Below the pieces are notes generated by a model, which saw only the letters and a program-made list of their open reading frames with translations, was not told the origin of the DNA and ran no database searches. DNA of 5,645 bases from assembly GCA_964432835.1 (NCBI GenBank), contig CAYSPA010000074.1, positions 1 to 5,645 of the forward strand, written 5' to 3'. Positions within the stretch are counted from its first letter, which is position 1, and every line of letters begins with the position of its first letter. Shown piece after piece: positions 1 to 5,620 of this stretch. A program made the position numbers and the translations under genes. The stretch is from B18-G2 sp964432835 (GTDB lineage: Archaea > Thermoplasmatota > E2 > DHVEG-1 > B18-G2).

Positions 1-60
1 TGCTGTGCCAATCGCTATCACGAGTGCAGATATCACTGCAATAGCTATGATCATCGATAC
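1..60 (-). other. C-terminal hydrophobic membrane-anchor segment of the large protein (reaches window edge)
   Basis: Residues 1154-1173 read VSMIIAIAVISALVIAIGTA, an uninterrupted hydrophobic stretch preceded by the basic HAKKPID. It has the length and composition of one transmembrane helix. With the N-terminal signal peptide, this suggests a type I membrane protein whose bulk faces outside. The stop codon should follow not far to the left of position 1. Confidence 0.75.
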
Positions 61-3000
61 ATCTATCGGCTTCTTGGCATGCGGATACACGCTCGCTCCA
101 AATAGATAATGTCCATCCACGTAGAGATCTTTCTCTCCATCCCATCTCAATGGCTTCACATCTTCTCTCTCCCAGTGATTTGCCGAGCTGTACGCTGTAC
201 TTGGAACCAACACCCTCAGATCTGGATCACCGAACAGTTCTACGTTCTCGAACTTATCCCACCACCAGTGATGAACCAGAACCTCCGGACCAGTTGCTCT
301 CATTCCCCTTTCATAAGCCTGCCCTATGGTATCCCCCAATGCTATGCGCTTCACGAACATTTGTATCCATACCGCACACCAATCTGTGGTTGTCCATGGA
401 TCCATGATCTGGAACGAAGAACCGTGTCTCATCCAGGTCAGATGCAGGAGGGTGCCTGCAGGCAGACAGGAGGTTGATGGTATGCCACAGGAATGCAGGT
501 TCTCTAAGTGATCATCGAATTTGTAACCCGTATTCATCCAATTATCCACGGTGGGTGTCCCACTTACACTTGAAAGGAGTACTTTACCGTCATGGTATGT
601 AATTATCGGTAGACCTTCAGACCAGGCTTTAAAGGGATGTAGCAATCTATCTCTGTGGATCATGAACCCATTTATTGCCCACACTTCAAATACCGTGGAC
701 AATCCCGGTATCGAGCTTATTATCCTCGATATAAGAGTTCTCTGGAAGTTCGAAACAGCAGCGTCAGGATTTTCGGTACAGCCTTTCTCAGGGAAGGGAT
801 TGAACTTGATGAGGGGTTTCGAGAATCTCATCAACTTCTCATTACCGGGTAAAGTTCCCGCATAGAACATGAGCCATCTTGGATATAACCAGAAGTGCCT
901 GAAGATAACAACCTCGTACTCTCTCCAAGGATTCGGCTCCCTCACATATGGACTTCTTGGATCCCACATTGCTATCTTTCCACCATGCTTAAAGTCTCCA
1001 TGATTGTTAACTATCCATAGGATAACGCCTCTGTTGAGATCCTCAACCACCGCAGAGAAGTTGGTTGAGAATACCGGACTGTAACCAGCCCTCTTGGCAT
1101 AGACGGGTATAACCTCTGATTCGCTAAGATCCGGATAATAGGCTCCCTTCTTTCCGTGGCAGATATCTTGATCTATTCGATCTGGAGATGGTGTGAAATA
1201 AGGAACTATACCATCGGCTCTTGTATACCTGAAATTCCAGTGTTTCCATGCGATCTCATTGTATCTATACATGTATGTTCCCAAGGAGTTAAGAACCGGA
1301 TAAACAAATCTTTCTTCCTGGGAAGGTTTGATTATGACGAGAGTAGATCCATACGGCTTTCTCAATCTTCCACCTATTGGCTTGCTTATGCTTTTGCTCC
1401 CATTGATGAGCTTAATCCCGTTTGGATCGGTAGCTGGATTGACGAATATCAGAGCTGGGTAGAATACGTCTCTACAGATAGCATAAGAACAGTCAACCGG
1501 AGATCCCCAGAATCTTCCCGGATATGCAGCCCCGGTAAAGGATCTGTCCCAGGGTATACCTATATCGTACTGATCCGCAACGGTAATTATAGTTTCTCTA
1601 AGTTGATCATCACCCTCCTCCAACTTCCCTAGACTACATCTCTCTAGGAATCTATAGACTTCCTTTCCAGATGTATACATGCTTCCAGATGATGGGTGGT
1701 GTTCGAGTCTCTCTGAAGAGTATCTCTTCCAGAACTCAGTATGGTAGACAACGGCTTGCGATAACTCTGGATGCTCATCAACTATAAGCACGGGAACTCC
1801 ATGATGAGCAGCTATGTAGCTTGCGGGTCCAACGAAGAGAGCGCCTTTGAACTCTCCAGCTGGTCTAAGTTCTTCAGCATACCAGTAGCTCCAAGGATCT
1901 ATGGTGGTAAAGATGATGGTATCTTCGTTTGACATCTTCTTTATATCTCTGTAGAGCTCTTCCGCAACCCTGTATTCTTTTACGATTTTTCTCCCGAGTT
2001 CACTCCTTACATCACTCCTAAGATACCCACCTATGTTGATTATGTAGACCTCCTCGACACCCAGTTTATCAAGGGCTTTCTTGGTTTGTGAAGGTATACT
2101 GTCTGGAGCTATGTAAAGCAGAGGTACATTGAGCATGCTGGCGAGGATTGCGCCGTTCGAAGCCGACGCAAAGCTGTCTCCTTCCTCCCTAGGTATCTTC
2201 TGGTGCCATCTGTACTCGAATTCTATGTCTATAGGATGAGTTACATTGTCCAGAGAGAAAACGCATATCGTGTAGTTCTCTCCCTCCCTGCACTCGCCAA
2301 GTTGATCAAGATGGATAGTTTCTTCGCTTTTCCTTTCTACCTTCCCCTCTATTATCTCTTCTACCGGTATGCTTGAACATATCTCTGTACCAGCTGGATC
2401 TATGACAGTAAAACCTAACCTTATGTTTGGATCATTCCATCTTAGGGTGAAGTTTATGTCTCTACAACCGAACGGAGTTGCCGGTATTTTGAAGGTAAAG
2501 CCTGGGTATAGATAGATATCTACATTCCCTTCATTTTTGATTGTTTTTGCAAGTTCTTTAAGGCTCAGGGGAAGAAATCTCTCTCTAGCTTCATTTTTCT
2601 TGCCGGTGAAATCGAAAAGAGGGCCTTTTCTTGCTACCGCCGTCACACTAACCTGCCATTTTCCGTGATGATGTATAAATGATGCGAGCACCTCCTTGTA
2701 GCCAAGCCATTCCGCATGATCCCTGTAATCATGAATGGTACAGTCGAGCATCCCAACGCTCAGATCGTGGAGTTGAAGGTCGTAATCCAGTTTAACGGGC
2801 CAGCTCAGTTTAGCGACAATATACTTGTAAGTTTCATCCTTTATGTCAAAGGTTCTGTAGGTGGATCCGGCGCCTATGGATGGTAACTCTATACTGAAAG
2901 ACATATGGTTGATGGAAGCGGGTCGGAAAACTTCCAAGAGTTTTCCCTCTTCAATAATATCCACTTTCCTTGGGTTATTCTCGATCACGGCAACGACGGC

Positions 3001-3519
3001 TTCGTCTGAATAACTCCAGTCATGCAAGGCTATCTTTGCAGCTATTTCATATGGATCGTCTCCTTCTATTTCAACGATATCCTTGGCTGGCCATTGCTTC
3101 ACTTTACTTTCATCAACATTTATCAGAACCATCTGATCCAATCTACCATTACAATAGCTCATCCAGTCTTCCATGAAGTAATCTATTCCCTTTCTTGCAT
3201 CGAGGGTTCTTTCCTTGTCATTCTTCACCGGATAGGGGTCCTGGTAGAAGAGCAGAGGATGCGAGAACAATCTATCCTTCTCTCTGTCATAGAAAACGGC
3301 GGTTGGTATCGCGGAGAGATAAGCGTAGTCATCGAGATAGCTGTTTTCATCAAAATTTACGAACGTCACCTTTTTTAAAGGAACGACGGGTGCCCATGAT
3401 ACACCTTTCTTGTAACCCACGTAAAATTCTTCCACATTCGTTTTTGCTATGGCATGGAAGGGGCTAATGCTCACCAACATAACGATTACTCCCACATACA
3501 GCAGATGCCAACGTCTCAT
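1..3519 (-). CDS. Large exported, membrane-anchored C25-like (gingipain/caspase-fold) protein with CWB2-like region; 3' end cut by window
   Basis: The frame is open for 1173 codons from ATG at 3519 to the window edge, with no stop. A GGGGGG run lies 5 nt before the ATG and a TATA box lies about 45 nt upstream, supporting this start. Residues 1-25 form a signal peptide (MRR, hydrophobic core, AIA). Residues about 27-440 are beta-rich and unrecognised. Residues about 447-600 resemble two CWB2 units. Residues about 640-1105 look like a divergent peptidase C25 domain: a hydrophobic strand ending in NNHGD (His840), later LHSCG (Cys1011), HGSSFQIMDPW, a helix with ALGDTIGQAYERGM, and the closing strand ELFGDPDLRVLVP. 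C25 enzymes are caspase-fold Cys-His proteases; activity here is inferred. Residues 1154-1173 are a hydrophobic membrane segment. Five N-x-S/T sequons (356, 415, 425, 706, 820) and about 14 cysteines fit an extracellular location. It may instead be an inactive adhesive homologue. The C25 family call is moderately confident; coding status and export are highly confident. Confidence 0.85.
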   Translation of the reverse strand, partial: MRRWHLLYVGVIVMLVSISPFHAIAKTNVEEFYVGYKKGVSWAPVVPLKKVTFVNFDENSYLDDYAYLSAIPTAVFYDREKDRLFSHPLLFYQDPYPVKNDKERTLDARKGIDYFMEDWMSYCNGRLDQMVLINVDESKVKQWPAKDIVEIEGDDPYEIAAKIALHDWSYSDEAVVAVIENNPRKVDIIEEGKLLEVFRPASINHMSFSIELPSIGAGSTYRTFDIKDETYKYIVAKLSWPVKLDYDLQLHDLSVGMLDCTIHDYRDHAEWLGYKEVLASFIHHHGKWQVSVTAVARKGPLFDFTGKKNEARERFLPLSLKELAKTIKNEGNVDIYLYPGFTFKIPATPFGCRDINFTLRWNDPNIRLGFTVIDPAGTEICSSIPVEEIIEGKVERKSEETIHLDQLGECREGENYTICVFSLDNVTHPIDIEFEYRWHQKIPREEGDSFASASNGAILASMLNVPLLYIAPDSIPSQTKKALDKLGVEEVYIINIGGYLRSDVRSELGRKIVKEYRVAEELYRDIKKMSNEDTIIFTTIDPWSYWYAEELRPAGEFKGALFVGPASYIAAHHGVPVLIVDEHPELSQAVVYHTEFWKRYSSERLEHHPSSGSMYTSGKEVYRFLERCSLGKLEEGDDQLRETIITVADQYDIGIPWDRSFTGAAYPGRFWGSPVDCSYAICRDVFYPALIFVNPATDPNGIKLINGSKSISKPIGGRLRKPYGSTLVIIKPSQEERFVYPVLNSLGTYMYRYNEIAWKHWNFRYTRADGIVPYFTPSPDRIDQDICHGKKGAYYPDLSESEVIPVYAKRAGYSPVFSTNFSAVVEDLNRGVILWIVNNHGDFKHGGKIAMWDPRSPYVREPNPWREYEVVIFRHFWLYPRWLMFYAGTLPGNEKLMRFSKPLIKFNPFPEKGCTENPDAAVSNFQRTLISRIISSIPGLSTVFEVWAINGFMIHRDRLLHPFKAWSEGLPIITYHDGKVLLSSVSGTPTVDNWMNTGYKFDDHLENLHSCGIPSTSCLPAGTLLHLTWMRHGSSFQIMDPWTTTDWCAVWIQMFVKRIALGDTIGQAYERGMRATGPEVLVHHWWWDKFENVELFGDPDLRVLVPSTAYSSANHWEREDVKPLRWDGEKDLYVDGHYLFGASVYPHAKKPIDVSMIIAIAVISALVIAIGTA
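205..1602 (-). other. Divergent peptidase C25 (gingipain-like, caspase-fold) domain within the large protein
   Basis: Covers residues about 640-1105. The markers are a beta-strand RGVILWIVNNHGD ending in His840-Gly841, as in the catalytic His strand of clan CD proteases, and the C-terminal strand ELFGDPDLRVLVP, a good match to the GDP-x-L ending of C25 domains. Before it lie GSS and an amphipathic stretch MFVKRIALGDTIGQAYERGM, matching the 'f...l..G.tlGqA' helix of the family. The nucleophile is not certain: Cys1011 (LHSCG, bases 487-489) is the best candidate, with Cys1018 and Cys914 as alternatives. His-to-Cys spacing (171 residues to Cys1011) is much longer than in known gingipains, so there is an insertion or a different active-site arrangement. 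Confidence 0.55.
1720..2181 (-). other. CWB2-like (cell wall-binding repeat 2) paired region within the large protein
   Basis: Covers residues about 447-600. The first unit reads GDSFASASNGAILASMLNVP, then LLYIAPDSIPSQTKKALDKL, then a strand VEEVYIINIGG. This follows the CWB2 pattern: D-x-hydrophobic-A start, LA..l..PiLy, d.ip..t...L..lgv..vyiiGG. The second unit starts near TIIFTTIDPW and contains GALFVGPASYIAAHHGVPVL followed by IVDEHPELS, the same order of elements in looser form. CWB2 domains in other proteins attach to cell-surface polymers. Similarity was judged by eye, and the typical GxDR end motif is not obvious. Confidence 0.5.
3445..3519 (-). other. Signal peptide of the large C25-like protein
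   Basis: Residues 1-25 have the three-part layout of a Sec signal: a positively charged start (MRR), a hydrophobic core (LLYVGVIVMLVSI), and a short polar end finishing in A-I-A before KTNVEEF. Cleavage after Ala25 is the most likely choice; after Ala23 is also possible. No twin-arginine motif or lipobox cysteine is present near the cleavage site. Confidence 0.8.
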
Positions 3520-3557
3520 CGCAACCCCCCAATATCGCTCTCTCGTTATCTCATTTG

Positions 3558-3568
3558 TATTATAAAAA
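3558..3568 (-). promoter_or_regulatory. TATA box for the large C25-like gene
   Basis: On the minus strand the bases read TTTTTATAATA, an archaeal TATA-like element centred near 3563. Initiation about 26 nt downstream would fall near 3537, giving a leader of roughly 18 nt that includes the GGGGGG ribosome-binding site before ATG 3519. It lies between the tRNA 3' end and the gene, so the gene probably has its own promoter. Confidence 0.6.
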
Positions 3569-3577
3569 TATTTGTGG

Positions 3578-3588
3578 AAAATTGAAAA
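3578..3588 (-). terminator. Possible T-rich terminator after tRNA-Arg
   Basis: Directly after the tRNA discriminator base the minus strand reads TTTTCAATTTT. Archaeal RNA polymerase stops at short T-runs without needing a hairpin, so this could end the tRNA transcript. It is short and interrupted, hence the low confidence. Confidence 0.35.
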
Positions 3589-3662
3589 CGGGTCTACCGG
3601 GATTCGAACCCGGGTCTGAGGCTCCGGAAGCCCCCGTGATATCCTGGCTACACCATAGACCC
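3589..3662 (-). tRNA. tRNA-Arg (anticodon CCG)
   Basis: The minus strand folds into a full cloverleaf of 73 nt plus a discriminator G. The acceptor stem is GGGTCTA with TAGACCC; T8 is present; the D-stem GTG pairs with CAC, and the D-loop contains G18 G19 A20. The anticodon stem GGGGC/GCCTC (one G-T pair) closes the loop TTCCGGA with anticodon CCG; the variable loop is 4 nt. The T-arm is CCGGG-TTCGAAT-CCCGG. CCG reads the Arg codon CGG, and A20 is a known arginine identity base. There is no intron and no encoded CCA, so the tail must be added by CCA-adding enzyme. Confidence 0.95.
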
Positions 3663-3666
3663 TGAT

Positions 3667-3676
3667 ACTAATTAGT
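3667..3676. repeat. 10-bp perfect palindrome upstream of tRNA-Arg
   Basis: ACTAATTAGT is its own reverse complement and ends 5 nt before the mature tRNA 5' end, between the TATA-like element and the gene. It may be chance in AT-rich spacer DNA, or part of the tRNA leader or initiator region. Confidence 0.3.
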
Positions 3677-3686
3677 GGTAGTTAAG

Positions 3687-3695
3687 TCTAAAAAT
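3687..3695 (-). promoter_or_regulatory. TATA-like element for tRNA-Arg
   Basis: The minus strand reads ATTTTTAGA, centred about 29 nt upstream of the mature tRNA 5' end, the usual spacing for an archaeal TATA box. The T5 run could also, or instead, act as terminator for the upstream ribosomal-protein operon, which ends 45 nt earlier. Confidence 0.45.
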
Positions 3696-3739
3696 CTATC
3701 GGAACTATTTGAGTATCGCTCTTCCAGAAACTCTTTCCA

Positions 3740-3904
3740 TCATTTGCTTTCTTGGGTCTTCTTGAACTCGGTGTATCCACATCTTCCACAGCTATATCTG
3801 TCTTTGTGCTCCGCGAGAAATACTCCCTCTCCACATCTTGGACAGAATCTCCTCAGCCGTACGAGTTTGTCTCCCTCTATCTTATAGTACTTATGAACCG
3901 CCAC
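3740..3904 (-). CDS. rps27ae: Small ribosomal subunit protein eS31 (S27ae), zinc-ribbon
   Basis: This 54-residue protein starts MAVHKYYKIEGDKLVRLRRF and continues with a zinc ribbon: CPRC (Cys21, Cys24), then GVFLAEHKDRYSCGRC (Cys39, Cys42), ending GYTEFKKTQESK before TGA. It matches archaeal S27ae, which lacks the ubiquitin fused to it in eukaryotes. It is a structural protein of the 30S head. No ATG is available in frame. GTG at 3904 is chosen because GGTGA lies 5 nt before it; a second in-frame GTG at 3913 would add three residues (KR-type) and has a poorer site. The start lies inside the end of rps24e (14-nt overlap), so translation is probably coupled. It is the last gene of the operon. 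Confidence 0.93.
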   Translation of the reverse strand: MAVHKYYKIEGDKLVRLRRFCPRCGEGVFLAEHKDRYSCGRCGYTEFKKTQESK

Positions 3905-4304
3905 CCTCTTCACCCTCTTTTACATCTTCACTTTTTGCCTCTCCTTCTTCACTCTCTGCCGTCCCTTCAACCTCCGCCTCTTTCTCCTTCTTTTCCTCCT
4001 CTTTCTTCTCTTCCTTCTTCTTGACACCGAAATTGTTCCTCTTCAGCACATAATCCGGCTCCACTTTTTTGCCGTCTTCCACACTCTTGTATATCTTGGC
4101 ATATCCAGAACTCATCGCTATGCCGAAGTGCGGTCTTATGTAATCGATGATTATCAAATCCTTATTGACCTTGAACTCCTCCGCAAGGTCGTTCTTCACC
4201 AGTTCCCTTTCTGGCGTCTTTTCACCTTCGTGTTTGATTCTGAATCTCACCTCGATTCTGTTCAGGAGGGGATTTTCCCTCTTTTCAAGTATCTCCAGCT
4301 CCAT
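3891..4304 (-). CDS. rps24e: Small ribosomal subunit protein eS24 with long charged C-terminal tail
   Basis: The 137-residue product carries the S24e fold in residues 1-94: MELEILEKRENPLLNRIEV, the variable arm KHEGEKTPERELV, and the hallmark IIDYIRPHFGIAMSSGYAKI (54-ish to 71) followed by YKSVEDGKKVEPDYVLKRN. It is a 30S subunit protein. Archaeal S24e is usually about 100 residues. Here residues 95-137 form a Lys/Glu-rich, low-complexity, probably disordered tail ending in EEGGGS. ATG 4304 is supported by GAGAGGTG 8 nt upstream. The gene overlaps the end of the dephospho-CoA kinase gene by 20 nt and the start of rps27ae by 14 nt, which suggests coupled translation. Confidence 0.95.
   Translation of the reverse strand: MELEILEKRENPLLNRIEVRFRIKHEGEKTPERELVKNDLAEEFKVNKDLIIIDYIRPHFGIAMSSGYAKIYKSVEDGKKVEPDYVLKRNNFGVKKKEEKKEEEKKEKEAEVEGTAESEEGEAKSEDVKEGEEGGGS
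3910..3917 (-). promoter_or_regulatory. Shine-Dalgarno for rps27ae, embedded in the rps24e coding end
   Basis: The minus strand reads GAGGGTGA, 5 nt before GTG 3904. The same bases encode Glu-Gly residues of the rps24e acidic tail. A near copy, AGAGGGTGG, follows at once, so the region is a small direct repeat containing both possible GTG starts. The SD position favours the downstream one. Confidence 0.6.
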
Positions 4305-4812
4305 GCCTTCTACACCTCTCTAACACATTCCTTACAAGTTCCCTTTCTTTCTCTGTTACGTCTATGAGAACTATTCCTTTATCCAGCAATCCATATATTA
4401 TGGTTACGCCCTCCGGCGCCAGCAGGATGGCGGGCAGAGAAGATAGATCCTCCTCGCCCTCCACAACGATCAGCACTTTCTTTCTCTCTGATACGGAATA
4501 GCTCCTCTTTATAGAATTGATCAGATCTGCCGTGATGGTTGAAGGCGGATTCTTCGCACGTATCCTTTCATCTCCAAAGGATTCTATGATTCTCTTCATA
4601 CGATGATCGATGTCCTTTCTTCTGTGTCTGAAATCAACTATGGCGATATCTGGGAAAAATCCATTTTTTAGCAGAGTGTATGTTACCATATCACCAATGG
4701 AAACGACAAACTTTCTGTTCTTCAATTCTTCAAAAAGTTCCTTCTCATCCCTTATCAGTTTGCCTATAATTTTTCTGAACTCTTCTCTGAGGAATTCATC
4801 TATGATGTACAT
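4285..4812 (-). CDS. GTP-dependent dephospho-CoA kinase (DUF359 family)
   Basis: This 175-residue protein has the conserved motifs of the archaeal DUF359 family in order: VSIGDMVT (37-44), FPDIAIVDFRHRR (53-65), NPPSTIT (88-94), VVEGEEDLSSLPAILLAPEG (116-135) and YGLLDKGIVLIDV (140-152). The family was characterised in Thermococcus as the enzyme that phosphorylates the 3'-hydroxyl of dephospho-CoA with GTP, the last step of CoA synthesis, replacing bacterial CoaE. Length is typical and no motif is missing. It is cytoplasmic. ATG 4812 directly follows the spt4 stop (TAGATG) with only a weak SD (GGGTAAG), so it probably depends on ribosomes ending spt4. Placement between spt4 and rps24e is the usual euryarchaeal arrangement. 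Confidence 0.92.
   Translation of the reverse strand: MYIIDEFLREEFRKIIGKLIRDEKELFEELKNRKFVVSIGDMVTYTLLKNGFFPDIAIVDFRHRRKDIDHRMKRIIESFGDERIRAKNPPSTITADLINSIKRSYSVSERKKVLIVVEGEEDLSSLPAILLAPEGVTIIYGLLDKGIVLIDVTEKERELVRNVLERCRRHGAGDT
4313..4320 (-). promoter_or_regulatory. Shine-Dalgarno for rps24e
   Basis: GAGAGGTG on the minus strand sits 8 nt before ATG 4304, inside the end of the upstream DUF359 gene. It fixes the start that gives the 20-nt gene overlap. Confidence 0.65.
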
Positions 4813-4998
4813 CTATCTTACCCGAAGGGCGTACTCTCCGGCTTTTGTCACGCTCATTTTCTGAGCTATGAGAGATCTCGTCGGATCGAAAATCACCACG
4901 TACCCCTTCCATTTCTTTGACGTTGGTGCGCCACAGATGGGACATTTATCCTTATCTGTTACGATGTGACACACCTTACATGCGTACATTGTTTTCAT
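4813..4998 (-). CDS. spt4: Transcription elongation factor Spt4 (RpoE'')
   Basis: This 61-residue protein has a four-cysteine zinc finger, CKVC (Cys7, Cys10) and CPIC (Cys19, Cys22), then the family segment KKWKGYVVIFDPTRSLIAQK and the C-terminal GEYALRVR. Archaeal Spt4 binds Spt5 and the complex clamps RNA polymerase onto DNA for processive elongation. Length is normal. ATG 4998 overlaps the rpoE stop as ATGA and has GAGGTGA 7 nt upstream; the internal ATG at 4989 is less well placed. It is second in the operon, with no spacer before the DUF359 gene, so co-translation is likely. Confidence 0.95.
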   Translation of the reverse strand: MKTMYACKVCHIVTDKDKCPICGAPTSKKWKGYVVIFDPTRSLIAQKMSVTKAGEYALRVR

Positions 4999-5579
4999 TT
5001 CTTCTTCACCTCGCTTTCGCTTTCCTTCTTTTCCTTTTTTCTATCTTCTTCTATCCACTCATGCGCCCCAAGACCCGGCTGGCGCATGGTCAGACCTATC
5101 TTACTCTCTCTGGGAGACAGCTCGTTTATGCTTACAGCAACTATCCTCGCTCTCACCTTACTTCCAACCGTGAGCACCCGTTTTGTCTCCTTTCCCATCA
5201 ATCTTTCGTTATCCACATCCACCTCTATATAGTCATTCATTATCTGACTCATGTGTATCAGAGCATCGAGAGGTCCTATATGACAGAATGCGCCGAACTC
5301 GACTATCTCGCAAACTATACCATCTACAACCTCTTGGAGAACCGGCATGAAAACGAGGGCATCAAACCTCACCTTCTGGTAGATGGCGCCATCCCCATGT
5401 ACTATTACGCCTTCGCCAACCGGTTTGATATTATCCGTTACAACGATTACTCCGTGATCTTTCTTGTATTTACCTTCAAAGGTCTTATGGACCATGTCCT
5501 CTATGACCTCCTGCATATCGTCCGCGAATAGTTTCGGAGGTATTCTTATCGTATCTTCGATGCTCACTATCTTGTACAC
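4995..5579 (-). CDS. rpoE: DNA-directed RNA polymerase subunit Rpo7 (RpoE')
   Basis: The 194-residue protein is the archaeal Rpo7 subunit, counterpart of eukaryotic Rpb7, which with Rpo4 forms the polymerase stalk that contacts nascent RNA. Residues 1-80 form the RNP-like tip domain (MYKIVSIEDTIRIPPKLF, then GVIVVTDNIKPVGEGVIVHGDG). Residues about 82-167 form the S1/OB RNA-binding domain (VVDGIVCEIVEFGAFCHIGP, IHMSQIMNDY, KVRARIVAVS). The diagnostic ESKIGLTMRQPGLGAHEWI closes it. Residues 178-194 are a Lys/Glu-rich tail. The start is GTG 5579, with GGAGG 6 nt upstream. It is first in the operon behind a clear TATA box, and its stop overlaps the spt4 start by 4 nt. Confidence 0.97.
   Translation of the reverse strand: MYKIVSIEDTIRIPPKLFADDMQEVIEDMVHKTFEGKYKKDHGVIVVTDNIKPVGEGVIVHGDGAIYQKVRFDALVFMPVLQEVVDGIVCEIVEFGAFCHIGPLDALIHMSQIMNDYIEVDVDNERLMGKETKRVLTVGSKVRARIVAVSINELSPRESKIGLTMRQPGLGAHEWIEEDRKKEKKESESEVKKK
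5006..5012 (-). promoter_or_regulatory. Shine-Dalgarno for spt4
   Basis: GAGGTGA lies 7 nt before ATG 4998, inside the Lys/Glu tail of rpoE. It is one of the strongest SD sites in the window and selects the first of two nearby Met codons. Confidence 0.7.
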
Positions 5580-5585
5580 ACTATT

Positions 5586-5590
5586 CCTCC
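5586..5590 (-). promoter_or_regulatory. Shine-Dalgarno for rpoE (GTG start)
   Basis: GGAGG on the minus strand lies 6 nt before GTG 5579 and justifies this non-ATG start, which also gives the expected MYKIV N terminus. Confidence 0.75.
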
Positions 5591-5620
5591 CTTCTGACCG
5601 AAGGTGGTTAAAGAATATCC

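Noticed and set aside
778..780. Cys914 (EKGCTENPD) as the C25 nucleophile
   Set aside because: Its spacing from His840 (74 residues) is closer to typical, but it follows a loop and not a hydrophobic strand. Cys1011 was preferred, without certainty.
1156..1632. 158-codon plus-strand open frame
   Set aside because: It is antisense to the 1173-codon minus-strand gene, has no recognisable domain or SD, and its composition is that expected of a coding-strand shadow.
3705..3740. 11-codon ORF MERVSGRAILK on the minus strand, overlapping the rps27ae stop (TGATGG)
   Set aside because: Considered as a kae1/bud32 remnant or leader peptide, since those genes often follow S27ae. It is too short and has no matching motif.
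3950..4025. Pyrimidine-rich CTTCTTC tract as a possible simple-sequence repeat or regulatory element
   Set aside because: It is explained by Lys/Glu codons (AAG, GAA, GAG) of the S24e tail on the other strand.
3752..4053. Ser/Pro/Leu-rich plus-strand ORFs
   Set aside because: They are the complement of the Lys/Glu-rich S24e tail (CTT/CTC runs) and of S27ae, hence low-complexity artefacts.
4917..5531. 204-codon plus-strand open frame
   Set aside because: It lies wholly opposite spt4 and rpoE, both certain genes; the translation has no family features.
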